From an uncultured Gemmatimonadota bacterium (lineage in GTDB: Bacteria > Gemmatimonadota > Gemmatimonadetes > Longimicrobiales > Gaopeijiaceae): a stretch of DNA of 27,605 bases. Position numbers and translations under genes: made by a program. The stretch spans positions 1 to 27,605 of the forward strand of contig CAKZOQ010000173.1 in NCBI GenBank assembly GCA_937136445.1, in the 5' to 3' direction. The notes under the pieces are model-generated. The model had not been told where the DNA came from and did no database searches. It saw only the letters and a program-made list of their open reading frames with translations. Positions 1 to 8,413 of the stretch are shown here, in pieces; position 1 is the stretch's first letter, and each line of letters begins with the position of its first letter.

Positions 1-1970
1 GCTGGGAGGACTGGTCGGGGGACGAACGGGGAGCTCCCACCGAAGGCTGGCCGGACGAAGCTCGCTCCTGGCTGTACGGCCTCGAATGGGAGGACGCCGA
101 GGGTCCACCACCCGGCACTGCGGGCGGCCCCGGAGAGCACTGGGTGCTGGTGGCTCGTCCCACGGACCGGGCCGCCGCCCTCGAGCGGACGCTGCGAGCC
201 CGCGGGTGGTCCGTGGTCCGAACGACGCCCAACGGCACCTCCGAGATGCGCGAGGCCCTCGGCGGGGGACGCCCGCCCGACGGCGTCGTGGTGCTCGCCG
301 AGCCGGGCCCCGAGTCGCACCGCTACGACACCGCGCTCGCTCACTGTGACTCCGTCCGACGGCTCGCCCGGATCGTGCTGGACGGAGCCGGCCAGCCCCC
401 GAGGCTGGTTCTGGCCACCGTGGGATCCTGGCAGGTGGACGACGAGCTCTCGGGCGAACTCCACCCCACCGGCGCCGGCCTGTGGGGGATGGGCCGCGTG
501 CTGCGCCACGAACAGCCCGAGCTGGGCGTCCGGCTCCTCGACCTGGATCCCGGAGCCTCCGCCGACGCGACCGCCTCCGTCCTGGCCGCCGTGGTTTCCG
601 ACCGATCCCTGGACCACGACCTGGCCGTCCGGAACGGTGTGTACCGCAGCCCGCGCCTCGTGCGACTCGACCCTCCCCCGGTGGAGGCGGAGCGGCCCCG
701 GTGGCCGACGCGCGGCGCCACCCTGGTCACCGGTGGACTCGGCGACCTCGGGCGGAGGGTGGCGGGCCACCTCGTGGATGGGGGCTGCGGTCCCCTCATC
801 CTCCTGTCCCGGACGCCGCTACCTCCCCGGACCGAGTGGGACGCGCTGGATCCGGAGAGCAGGGAGGGGGTCCGGGTGGGCGCGGTTCGCGACCTGGAAT
901 CGCGTGGAGCGAGCGTCCACGTGCGGTCCGTGGATGTGGGAGACGCCGGCGCGCTGGAGGGCTTTCTGGAGGCGTGGAGGGCCGAGGCCCGGCCGGAGAT
1001 CGTGGCCGTGGTGCATGCCGCCGGTACCCTGGATGGTGATCTCGTCCGGGACCTCTCCGAAGACGCCCTGCGGCGGGTCTTCCACGGGAAGGTGGGTGGG
1101 GCGTTCCACCTCGACCACGCGTTCCCTGATGCGGAGCGCTTCGTCCTGTTCTCCTCGACGGCGGCCATTTTGCCCCAGGCCGGGGAAGCCAACTACGCGG
1201 CTGCAAACGCGATCCTCGACGCCCTCGCCGAGAGCCGGACGTCGCGGGGACGGGACGCCCTGTCCGTGAACTGGGGCGTGTGGACGGACTCGGGGTTGAT
1301 CGCCGACGCCCGAGGAGCTCGGTACGTGGACGGGCTGACCCGCCAGGGCATTGGAACCATGCCGCCCGACACGGCGATCCGGGTCTTCGGACGGCTCGCC
1401 CGCTCCTCCACCAGCCGGATCCTCGTGGCGCCGGTGGACTGGCAGGCCTTCGCGGAAACCCGGGGGGCGGACGGCCGGAGCTCCCTCTTCAGCCGCCTCG
1501 TGGGAGACACGGCCGCCGGGACGGACTCGGCCCGGGCCCGGATCGAGTCGCTTCCTCCGGCCGAGCGCCCCGAGAAGGTGCGAAGCGAGATCCGTCGGAT
1601 CCTCGGGACGGTCCTGGACGTGAGCCCATCCGACCTGCAGGCGGGAACGACCTTCGGGGCCCAGGGAATGGACTCCCTGATGGCGATGGAGTTCCGGAAC
1701 CACCTGGAGGGTGCCTTCGACCTCAACGTCTCGGCCACCGTCGCCTGGAACTATCCGACCCTCGAGCTCCTCACCGGATACGTCCTCGAGCGGCTCGAAG
1801 CCGAGTCGGACGAGGAGCGCGTCGCCTCCCCCGCCGACCTTGAGCCGGTCGAGGCCCCCGACGAGTCGATGCCCCCGGGGGGCGGTACGGAGGGGCTGGC
1901 CAGGCACTTCGACGAGGTGTCCACCATGAGCGACGACGAAGCGCTCCGAGAGCTCCTGGGGGACCGATGA
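1..1970 (+). CDS. Type I PKS module, C-terminal part (KR-ACP), 5'-truncated
   Basis: The reading frame is open from base 3 and gives 655 residues; the true start lies upstream of the window. Numbering from base 3, the segment starting WLYGLEW (about residues 28-34) opens the KR structural half. The NADPH-binding TGGLGDLG motif is at about 243-250. The KR catalytic set is complete: Lys363, Ser385, Tyr398 and Asn402. The stereochemistry motif reads LDG where B-type KRs have LDD, so a B-type hydroxyl is only suggested. The ACP has GMDSL with the phosphopantetheine-accepting Ser558. A short acidic tail (MSDDEALRELLGD) resembles a C-terminal docking helix. The protein should reduce a beta-keto thioester to beta-hydroxy on its own ACP and pass it to the next synthase. 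Only about 27 residues precede the KR in the window, so a DH upstream cannot be excluded, although the short linker looks like a post-AT one. Its stop overlaps the next start (ATGA). Confidence 0.95.
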   Translation, partial: WEDWSGDERGAPTEGWPDEARSWLYGLEWEDAEGPPPGTAGGPGEHWVLVARPTDRAAALERTLRARGWSVVRTTPNGTSEMREALGGGRPPDGVVVLAEPGPESHRYDTALAHCDSVRRLARIVLDGAGQPPRLVLATVGSWQVDDELSGELHPTGAGLWGMGRVLRHEQPELGVRLLDLDPGASADATASVLAAVVSDRSLDHDLAVRNGVYRSPRLVRLDPPPVEAERPRWPTRGATLVTGGLGDLGRRVAGHLVDGGCGPLILLSRTPLPPRTEWDALDPESREGVRVGAVRDLESRGASVHVRSVDVGDAGALEGFLEAWRAEARPEIVAVVHAAGTLDGDLVRDLSEDALRRVFHGKVGGAFHLDHAFPDAERFVLFSSTAAILPQAGEANYAAANAILDALAESRTSRGRDALSVNWGVWTDSGLIADARGARYVDGLTRQGIGTMPPDTAIRVFGRLARSSTSRILVAPVDWQAFAETRGADGRSSLFSRLVGDTAAGTDSARARIESLPPAERPEKVRSEIRRILGTVLDVSPSDLQAGTTFGAQGMDSLMAMEFRNHLEGAFDLNVSATVAWNYPTLELLTGYVLERLEAESDEERVASPADLEPVEAPDESMPPGGGTEGLARHFDEVSTMSDDEALRELLGDR

Positions 1971-4900
1971 GCCAGGAAGGAACGTCCCGGGCGCCCATGA
2001 GCGCGGTCCGCCTCGCCCTGCTGGGTCGCCGGGCCCGTGGTGAAGGCCTCCACCATCTCTCGGAGCCCCTGGCCATCGTGGGTATGGGCTGCCGACTCCC
2101 GGGTGGCGTCGAATCGCCGGACGACTTCTGGGACCTGATCTCCAGGGGCGCGATCACGGTCGGCGACGTCCCGCCGGATCGGTGGGATGTGGACGAGTGG
2201 TACGACCCCGACCCGTCCACCCCGGGACGCACGTCGGTGAAGTCCGCCAACTTCCTGGAAGACGTCGACCACTTCGACGCCGCGTTCTTCGGGATCCCTC
2301 CCCGGGAAGCGGAGCGGATGGACCCACATCAGCGCCTGGCGCTCGAGGTGGCATGGGAGGCGCTGGAGGACGCCGGTGTCTCCATGGAGGACGTGCGAGG
2401 ACGGCCGGTGGGCGTCTTCGCCGCCTCCTACAACAACGACTTCGTCCTGCACCACTACCTGCGCCCGGACAGCATCAACGAGCGCACCATCACCGGGGTG
2501 GTGCACGCCGTCGTAGCGAATCGGATCTCCCACTTCCTCGGGATCCATGGGCCCTCGGTCACGGTGGACACGGCCTGCTCCTCCTCCCTTGTGGCGCTGC
2601 ATCTCGCTGCGCGTTCGCTCCGGGACGGGAGCTGTGACCTGGCCCTGGCCGGCGGAGTCAGTCTCATGCTGCGTCCCGAGCCGTTCATCTCCCTCTCCAA
2701 GGCCGGCTTCATGTCGCCGGACGGCCGGTGCAAGACCTTCGACGCCCGCGCGGACGGATTCGGTCGGGGAGAAGGATGCGGATTCCTGGTGCTGAAGCGG
2801 CTCGGTGGCGCCCTCGAGGCCGGGGATCGGGTGGTGGCCGTCCTCCGCGGGTCGGCCGTGAACCAGGACGGACCCTCCACGATTCTGGCCGCCCCCAACG
2901 GTCGGGCGCAGGTCCAGGTCGTCCGCGATGCCCTCCGCGACGCTCGTGTCGAGGCGTCGGCCATCGGGTACGTGGAGGCTCATGGAACCGGGACGCGACT
3001 CGGCGACCCCATCGAAGTCGAGTCGATGTCGGAGGCCCTCGGGCCCCCTGCACCGGGCGCTCGGAGGTGGCTCGCCTCGGCCAAGGCCAACATCGGGCAC
3101 CTGGAAGCCGCTGCGGGGGTCGTGGGCGTGATTCGCGCCGCCCTGGCCATCGACCGAGGCTGGATCCCGCCCCATGCGGGGTTCGAGACCGTGAATCCCT
3201 TCCTGGATCTGGAGGACCAGGGGTTCGAGATCCCCACCCAGGGTCGGAGGTGGGACGGACCCGAGCCGCGGACGGCCGGGGTGAGCTCGTTCGGCGTCGG
3301 CGGCACCAACGCGCACGTCATCCTGGAGGCCCCGCCTGCGGTGCCCGTACCGGAGCCCACGACCACCGCGCCCCCGTGGCCTCTTCTCCTCTCGGCCCGG
3401 TCGGACGAGGCGCGAGACGCACTCGCCCTCCGCTACGCCGAGCTCCTCGCGGGCGAGGACGCGGACCCCGAGCGGTTCCGGGCGACCTGTGCCGCGGTGG
3501 CCACGCGCCGAACCCGTCTGGAGCACCGGATGGCGGTCGTGGCATCTTCGGCGGCAGACGCCGCGTCCTCCCTGCGAGAGGCCGTGGACGGGGTGTCGGC
3601 CCCGACCTCCGGCATCCGCAGGGGAACCGTCCCGCCGGGCCACGAAGGGAAGCTCGTCTTCGTGTTCAGTGGGCAGGGCTCCCAGTGGGAAGGCATGGGT
3701 GCCCAGCTCGCCCGGGACGAGGCCGTCTTCCGGGAAGCCCTGGAGGAGGTCGATCGGCTCTTCGAGCCTCGGGCCGGGTGGTCCGTGCTGGCGCTTCTGC
3801 AGGGGAGGGACGCGCCCTGGTCGCTGCAGGACACGGCCGGTGCCCAACCCGCCATCTTCGCCATCCAGGTCGCCTTGGCCCGGCTCCTGGAGTCCTGGGG
3901 CATCGTGCCGTCCATGGTCGTGGGGCACTCCATCGGTGAGATCGCGGCGGCCAACGTGGCGGGACTCCTGGAGCTGGAGACGGCGGTGGCCATGGTCCAC
4001 CAGAGAGGCCGCCTGATGCAGGAGGCCGACTCCCGGGGGGCCATGCTCGCCGCGCGCCTGACGCGCACCGAAGCCGAGGAGGTCGCCAGAGAGGCCGCGG
4101 GATCCATCCAGCTCGCGGCGATCAACGGGCCCCGCTCCGTGGTCTTCTCCGGCCCAGGTGCAGATGTGGACGCGTTGGAGACGCGGCTCCAGGACCGGGA
4201 CCTGAGGGTGAAGCGGCTTCCGGTCCGGTATGGCTTCCACAGCGACATGATGACCCCCATCGCCGGTCGGATCCGGTCCGCGTTGGACGACGTGACCCCC
4301 GACCTTCGGGAGGGCTCCACACCGGGATGCGAGGTCTTCTCCACCATCACCGGAACCGCGCTGTCGGGCGGGTTCGGCGTGGACCATCTCGCCCGGGGGG
4401 TGGACGGACCCGTTCTCTTCGAGCCCGCCGTGTCCCGAGCGTTGGAGCGGGGCGGTACGGCCTTCCTCGAGGTGGGTCCTCGACCCGTGCTCACCGCCGA
4501 CCTCCTCGACATCGCCGAGACGTCCGGGAGGACGGTGCCGGCCTTCTCCACGCTGGCACCGGACCGCCCCGGACGCGCGGCTCTGGTTTCGGTCGTGGGA
4601 GACCTCTTCTGTGCCGGGATCGAGGCAGACTGGCCCGCCGTGACCGGGACGGCTCCCCCCTCGGTCCGACTCCCGAGCTATCCCTGGCAACGGAAGCGGT
4701 TCTGGCTGGACACGCCCGAGCGAGCGGCCGCGCCGGCGGGAAGCCCCGCCGGGAGCGGGTTCCTCCTGGGGCGCCGCATGGATTCGCCCGCCCTCCAGGA
4801 TCCGGTCTTCGAGAAGACGCTGCACGCCGCCGACCCCACCGTGGCCGACCATCGGCTTCGGGGAACGGTTCTGGTCCCTGCCGCCATGATGCTCGAGATG

Positions 4901-7900
4901 TCCCGACAGGCCGGGGAACAGGTTCTGGGACGACCGGTCGATACCGAGGACGCGGTGTTCCTGCAGAAGGTCGTGCTGGACGACGAGCCACGCCCCCTTC
5001 AACTGGTGGTCACGGACGCCGACGGGCCGAGTCCCCAGGTCGAGATCCACGCCCGGGGTGCCTCCGGTAGTTGGTCGTTGGCATTCCAAGCCCGCCTCAC
5101 CGACGCGGGCGACGCCTCGATGGTCGATGCAACCCCGCCCGAAGCGATCGAGGCGCGATGCCGCGACCGGGTGGACGTGGAGAACCTCTATCGAAGGGCC
5201 GCAGAAGCGGGAGCAGAGTTCGGAACCGACTATCGGCGGCTGTCGTGGCTCCAGACGGGAGACGACGAGGCCCTGGGGCGCCTCGACCTCCACGGGGTAC
5301 GCATCGGCGCCGGGCTCCCCCCGAGCGTCCTCGATGCCGCCCTTCATCCGACCCTGGCTCTCCTGGGCCCCGACGCCGTCCTGCACCTGCCGGCGTCCGT
5401 GTCGTCGTTCCGCGCCGACGGAAGTGGTACACCCGCGAGCACCTGGGTACGTGAGGTCGAGGCGCCCGAAGGCGCCCGGGCCTTCGACGTCCGCCTCCTC
5501 GACGAAGACGGCTCGGTGGTGGCTGCCCTCGATGGGCTGTTGCTCCGACCCGCCCCGGTCGATTTCGCGGCACTTCAACGTCCGGAAGCCGCCCTTCACC
5601 GGGTCGCATGGACGGAGGTCGAGCCGTCCGGCGAGGCACCCGCCGATCTCGCTGCCTGCCGCATCCTGGGCGACGCGGGAGGATTCGGCGCCCGGCTGTC
5701 CGAGGTGCTGAGCGCCGACGGCATGGAGACCCGCCTCCTCACGGGACCGGGGGCCTCGGGCGACACCGGGGACACCGCGACCGCGTGGGTCTTCTGTCAG
5801 GCGTTGGACGAATCGGACGAGGAGCTGACTGGCGCCGAGCTCACGGAGCACCTGACGTCGCTCGCCGAGCCCGTCCTGCGCCGCCTGGAGGGCTTCGGCG
5901 AACACCAGACCCGCCTCCTTCTCCTGAGCCGGGGAGCCCATGCCCCCGACGAGGGGGACGAGACGACCCACCCACGGGCGGCCGGGCTCGCCGGGCTGGC
6001 CCGAACCCTTCGAAGAGAGCGTCCGGAGCTGGCTGCGACGGCTCTCGACCTGCCAGCCCGGCCGGAGAAGGGGGAGGTCGACACCGTCGGGAGGGTGCTC
6101 CGTGGCAGCTCCACGGAGCCCGTCCTGGCCCTTCGCGGCGGGCGCATGCTGGCCCCGCGGCTGCAGGCGCCGGCACCGGACCCGAGTCGACGGAACGGAC
6201 CCGGGAGCCGGACCCGGATCGTGGAACTGGCCGAGCCCGGGAACCTGGATTCGCTGCGGGTGGTGGAGGCGCCCCGGCGGGACCCCACCGGCGACGAGGT
6301 GGAGGTTCGGGTCCTCCGCGCGGCCCTCAACTTCCGGGACGTCCTCGCGGGTCTCGGCATGGTGGACGCGCGGACGGACGCCGCCCTGGGCCACGAGTGC
6401 GCCGGAGTGGTGACGCGCGTGGGGCCCGACGTCTCACGCCTGGAGCCCGGGGACCGGATCCTGGCCCTGGCGGAGGGCGGCTTCGGGGACCACGTGCTCT
6501 GCAGGGAGCGCCGGACCTTCCGCCTGCCCCGGGGAACGGGCTGGAGCGCCGCCGTCACCCTCCCCATCGCCTACCTCACGGCCTACCACGCCCTGATCAC
6601 CCTGGGCCGCCTGCGGGAGGGAAGGCGCGTCCTGGTCCACAGCGGCGCTGGAGGCGTCGGACAGGCGGCGGTCCGCCTCGCCCTGGAGGTCGGCGCGGAG
6701 GTCTACGCCACGGCCGGGACCCCGGAGAAGCGCTCCTTCCTCGAATCCATGGGGGTGCGCGGTGCCTTCGACTCCCGGAGCCTGTCCTTCCGGGAGGCCG
6801 TGCTCGATGCCACGGGAGGTGAGGGCGTGGACGTGGTGGTGAACAGCCTCACCGACGAAGCGGTGGACGCCGGGCTCGACCTGCTTCCCCGAGGCGGCGT
6901 CTTCGTCGAGCTGGGCAAGCGGGACGTGCGCGACGCCTCCGTGGTGGCCGAGCGGTGGTCCGGCGTGGAGTACCACACCTTCGACCTCTTCGACGAGATC
7001 GACGCGCACCCCGGCGATCAGGCCGAGAGCTGGAAGTCCATCCGCTCGGGAATGGAGGAGGGGCGCCTGTCGGCGCTGCCCATGGAGGTCTTCCCCAGGG
7101 CCCGCGTGGGCGACGCGTTCCGCTTCATGTCTCGGGCGGAGCACGTCGGCAAGATCGTCCTCCACGTCTCCGACCGGCGGGAGCCCGCCTCCGTCCGTCC
7201 CGACGCGACCTACCTGGTCACGGGTGGCACGGGAGGCGTCGGGCTCGCCACGGCCCGCTGGCTCGTGGACAGGGGGGCCGGCGCCGTCGTCCTCTCGTCC
7301 CGGACGCCACCGGAAGGCGATGCCGCGGACACGATCGAGGAGCTCCAGGCGACCGGGGCAGAGGTGCGGTGGATCGCCGCGAACTTGGACGACCCGGACG
7401 ACGTCCGGAGGCTGGTGGCCCAGACCGGGGACGACGAGAGGCCGCTCCGCGGGGTCGTCCATGCGGCCGCGTCGCTCGACGACGGGCTCCTGGAGGACCT
7501 GGACCCCGCCCGGTATGCGACGCCCTTCCGGGCCAAGGTCGGGGGCACCGTCCATCTGACCCGTGCCCTCGAACCCGACCGCCTGGACTTCCTCCTCCTG
7601 TACTCGGCAGCGGGATCGCTCCTGGACCCTGCGGGCCAGGGCAACTACGCGGCAGCCAACGCCACCCTGGAGGCGCTGGCCCATCAGCTCAACCGGCGGG
7701 GATGGCCCGCGACGGCCGTGGCCTGGGGGCTCTGGGACCGGGGGATGGCGGGACGCCTGGACGCAGCCGGGTTGCGCCGCTGGACCGGACTCGGACTCCA
7801 GCCCATCGACTCCGCGACCGCTCCGGGACTGCTCGACGCGGTCCTCGCCCAGGGCCGCGCTTCGGTGGTGCCCGTCCTGCTGGACCGCGCGCGGTTCCTC

Positions 7901-8413
7901 CGCGAGGCCGGCCATCTGGACCCGCTGTTCGACGGCCTGAGGCGAAGCGGAGAGTCGGGGCCGAAGGAGCGACCCGGGGCCGTGGCGGACGAGCTCCGAC
8001 GGCTCCCGGACCGGCGACGTGGCCGGGCCCTGCGAGGACACCTCATGGATCGCCTCGCCCGGGTGACGGGAATCGAGCGGCACGAGCTCTCCATGGAGCG
8101 ACCCTTCCGCGACCAGGGGATGGACTCGCTCATGGCGGTGGAGCTCCGGAACACGCTCACCCGAGACATGGGCATCTCCCTCTCCTCGACCATCGCCTTC
8201 GACCATCCCGACGTGCCTTCTCTGGCGGATCATCTGGCCGGCCTCCTCTTCGGGGACTCCGGTGGGGACGGGGTCTCGCAGACCCCCGGCGAGCCGGTGG
8301 ACGCCGCGCCGGAGGTCGATCCGGAGATCGCTTCCCTCTCCGACGAGGAGGCCGAGCGACTGCTCCTGGAGGAGCTCGAGGGCATGTCCGGCGGAACGGG
8401 GTTCGATTCATGA
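1967..8413 (+). CDS. Type I PKS, single module KS-AT-DH-ER-KR-ACP
   Basis: This 2148-residue protein is one fully reducing extension module. KS, about 33-455: Cys204, His339 and His378 are present. AT, about 563-870: GHSIGE with Ser655; the specificity motif is YGFH (755-758), whose Phe-His fits malonyl-CoA. DH, about 930-1200: His962 (HRLRGTVLVP) and Asp1123 (DAALH). KR structural part, about 1205-1405. ER, about 1412-1735: NADPH motif SGAGGVG at 1559-1565, with Val1466 at the methyl-stereochemistry position. KR, about 1748-1960: TGGTGGVG and a B-type LDD at 1837-1839, with Lys1857, Tyr1894 and Asn1898. Counting back 13 from the Tyr, the catalytic serine position holds Ala1881. ACP: GMDSL, Ser2054. 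The acidic tail (SLSDEEAERLLLEEL) is a likely docking helix. The ATG start overlaps the upstream stop; an in-frame ATG at 1997 is a possible alternative. The N-terminus is short and unlike those of the three downstream synthases. The expected product is a saturated two-carbon extension if the KR works. Confidence 0.96.
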   Translation: MSQEGTSRAPMSAVRLALLGRRARGEGLHHLSEPLAIVGMGCRLPGGVESPDDFWDLISRGAITVGDVPPDRWDVDEWYDPDPSTPGRTSVKSANFLEDVDHFDAAFFGIPPREAERMDPHQRLALEVAWEALEDAGVSMEDVRGRPVGVFAASYNNDFVLHHYLRPDSINERTITGVVHAVVANRISHFLGIHGPSVTVDTACSSSLVALHLAARSLRDGSCDLALAGGVSLMLRPEPFISLSKAGFMSPDGRCKTFDARADGFGRGEGCGFLVLKRLGGALEAGDRVVAVLRGSAVNQDGPSTILAAPNGRAQVQVVRDALRDARVEASAIGYVEAHGTGTRLGDPIEVESMSEALGPPAPGARRWLASAKANIGHLEAAAGVVGVIRAALAIDRGWIPPHAGFETVNPFLDLEDQGFEIPTQGRRWDGPEPRTAGVSSFGVGGTNAHVILEAPPAVPVPEPTTTAPPWPLLLSARSDEARDALALRYAELLAGEDADPERFRATCAAVATRRTRLEHRMAVVASSAADAASSLREAVDGVSAPTSGIRRGTVPPGHEGKLVFVFSGQGSQWEGMGAQLARDEAVFREALEEVDRLFEPRAGWSVLALLQGRDAPWSLQDTAGAQPAIFAIQVALARLLESWGIVPSMVVGHSIGEIAAANVAGLLELETAVAMVHQRGRLMQEADSRGAMLAARLTRTEAEEVAREAAGSIQLAAINGPRSVVFSGPGADVDALETRLQDRDLRVKRLPVRYGFHSDMMTPIAGRIRSALDDVTPDLREGSTPGCEVFSTITGTALSGGFGVDHLARGVDGPVLFEPAVSRALERGGTAFLEVGPRPVLTADLLDIAETSGRTVPAFSTLAPDRPGRAALVSVVGDLFCAGIEADWPAVTGTAPPSVRLPSYPWQRKRFWLDTPERAAAPAGSPAGSGFLLGRRMDSPALQDPVFEKTLHAADPTVADHRLRGTVLVPAAMMLEMSRQAGEQVLGRPVDTEDAVFLQKVVLDDEPRPLQLVVTDADGPSPQVEIHARGASGSWSLAFQARLTDAGDASMVDATPPEAIEARCRDRVDVENLYRRAAEAGAEFGTDYRRLSWLQTGDDEALGRLDLHGVRIGAGLPPSVLDAALHPTLALLGPDAVLHLPASVSSFRADGSGTPASTWVREVEAPEGARAFDVRLLDEDGSVVAALDGLLLRPAPVDFAALQRPEAALHRVAWTEVEPSGEAPADLAACRILGDAGGFGARLSEVLSADGMETRLLTGPGASGDTGDTATAWVFCQALDESDEELTGAELTEHLTSLAEPVLRRLEGFGEHQTRLLLLSRGAHAPDEGDETTHPRAAGLAGLARTLRRERPELAATALDLPARPEKGEVDTVGRVLRGSSTEPVLALRGGRMLAPRLQAPAPDPSRRNGPGSRTRIVELAEPGNLDSLRVVEAPRRDPTGDEVEVRVLRAALNFRDVLAGLGMVDARTDAALGHECAGVVTRVGPDVSRLEPGDRILALAEGGFGDHVLCRERRTFRLPRGTGWSAAVTLPIAYLTAYHALITLGRLREGRRVLVHSGAGGVGQAAVRLALEVGAEVYATAGTPEKRSFLESMGVRGAFDSRSLSFREAVLDATGGEGVDVVVNSLTDEAVDAGLDLLPRGGVFVELGKRDVRDASVVAERWSGVEYHTFDLFDEIDAHPGDQAESWKSIRSGMEEGRLSALPMEVFPRARVGDAFRFMSRAEHVGKIVLHVSDRREPASVRPDATYLVTGGTGGVGLATARWLVDRGAGAVVLSSRTPPEGDAADTIEELQATGAEVRWIAANLDDPDDVRRLVAQTGDDERPLRGVVHAAASLDDGLLEDLDPARYATPFRAKVGGTVHLTRALEPDRLDFLLLYSAAGSLLDPAGQGNYAAANATLEALAHQLNRRGWPATAVAWGLWDRGMAGRLDAAGLRRWTGLGLQPIDSATAPGLLDAVLAQGRASVVPVLLDRARFLREAGHLDPLFDGLRRSGESGPKERPGAVADELRRLPDRRRGRALRGHLMDRLARVTGIERHELSMERPFRDQGMDSLMAVELRNTLTRDMGISLSSTIAFDHPDVPSLADHLAGLLFGDSGGDGVSQTPGEPVDAAPEVDPEIASLSDEEAERLLLEELEGMSGGTGFDS

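Noticed and set aside
1751..6394. Very long minus-strand open frame (about 1547 codons) opposite the KR-ACP and KS-AT-DH-ER synthases
   Set aside because: It is a mirror of GC-rich coding sequence: low-complexity Arg/Gly/Pro/His-rich translation, no domain, and fully covered by well-supported PKS domains on the + strand. The same applies to 15927-19997 (-), 20515-22875 (-) and 8911-11256 (-).
6955..8409. Upstream extension of the KS-AT0-cMT-ACP gene to an earlier start
   Set aside because: The extension overlaps the ER, KR and ACP of the previous synthase and translates to non-protein-like sequence. The ATG at 8410 with the ATGA overlap gives a proper docking helix directly before the KS.
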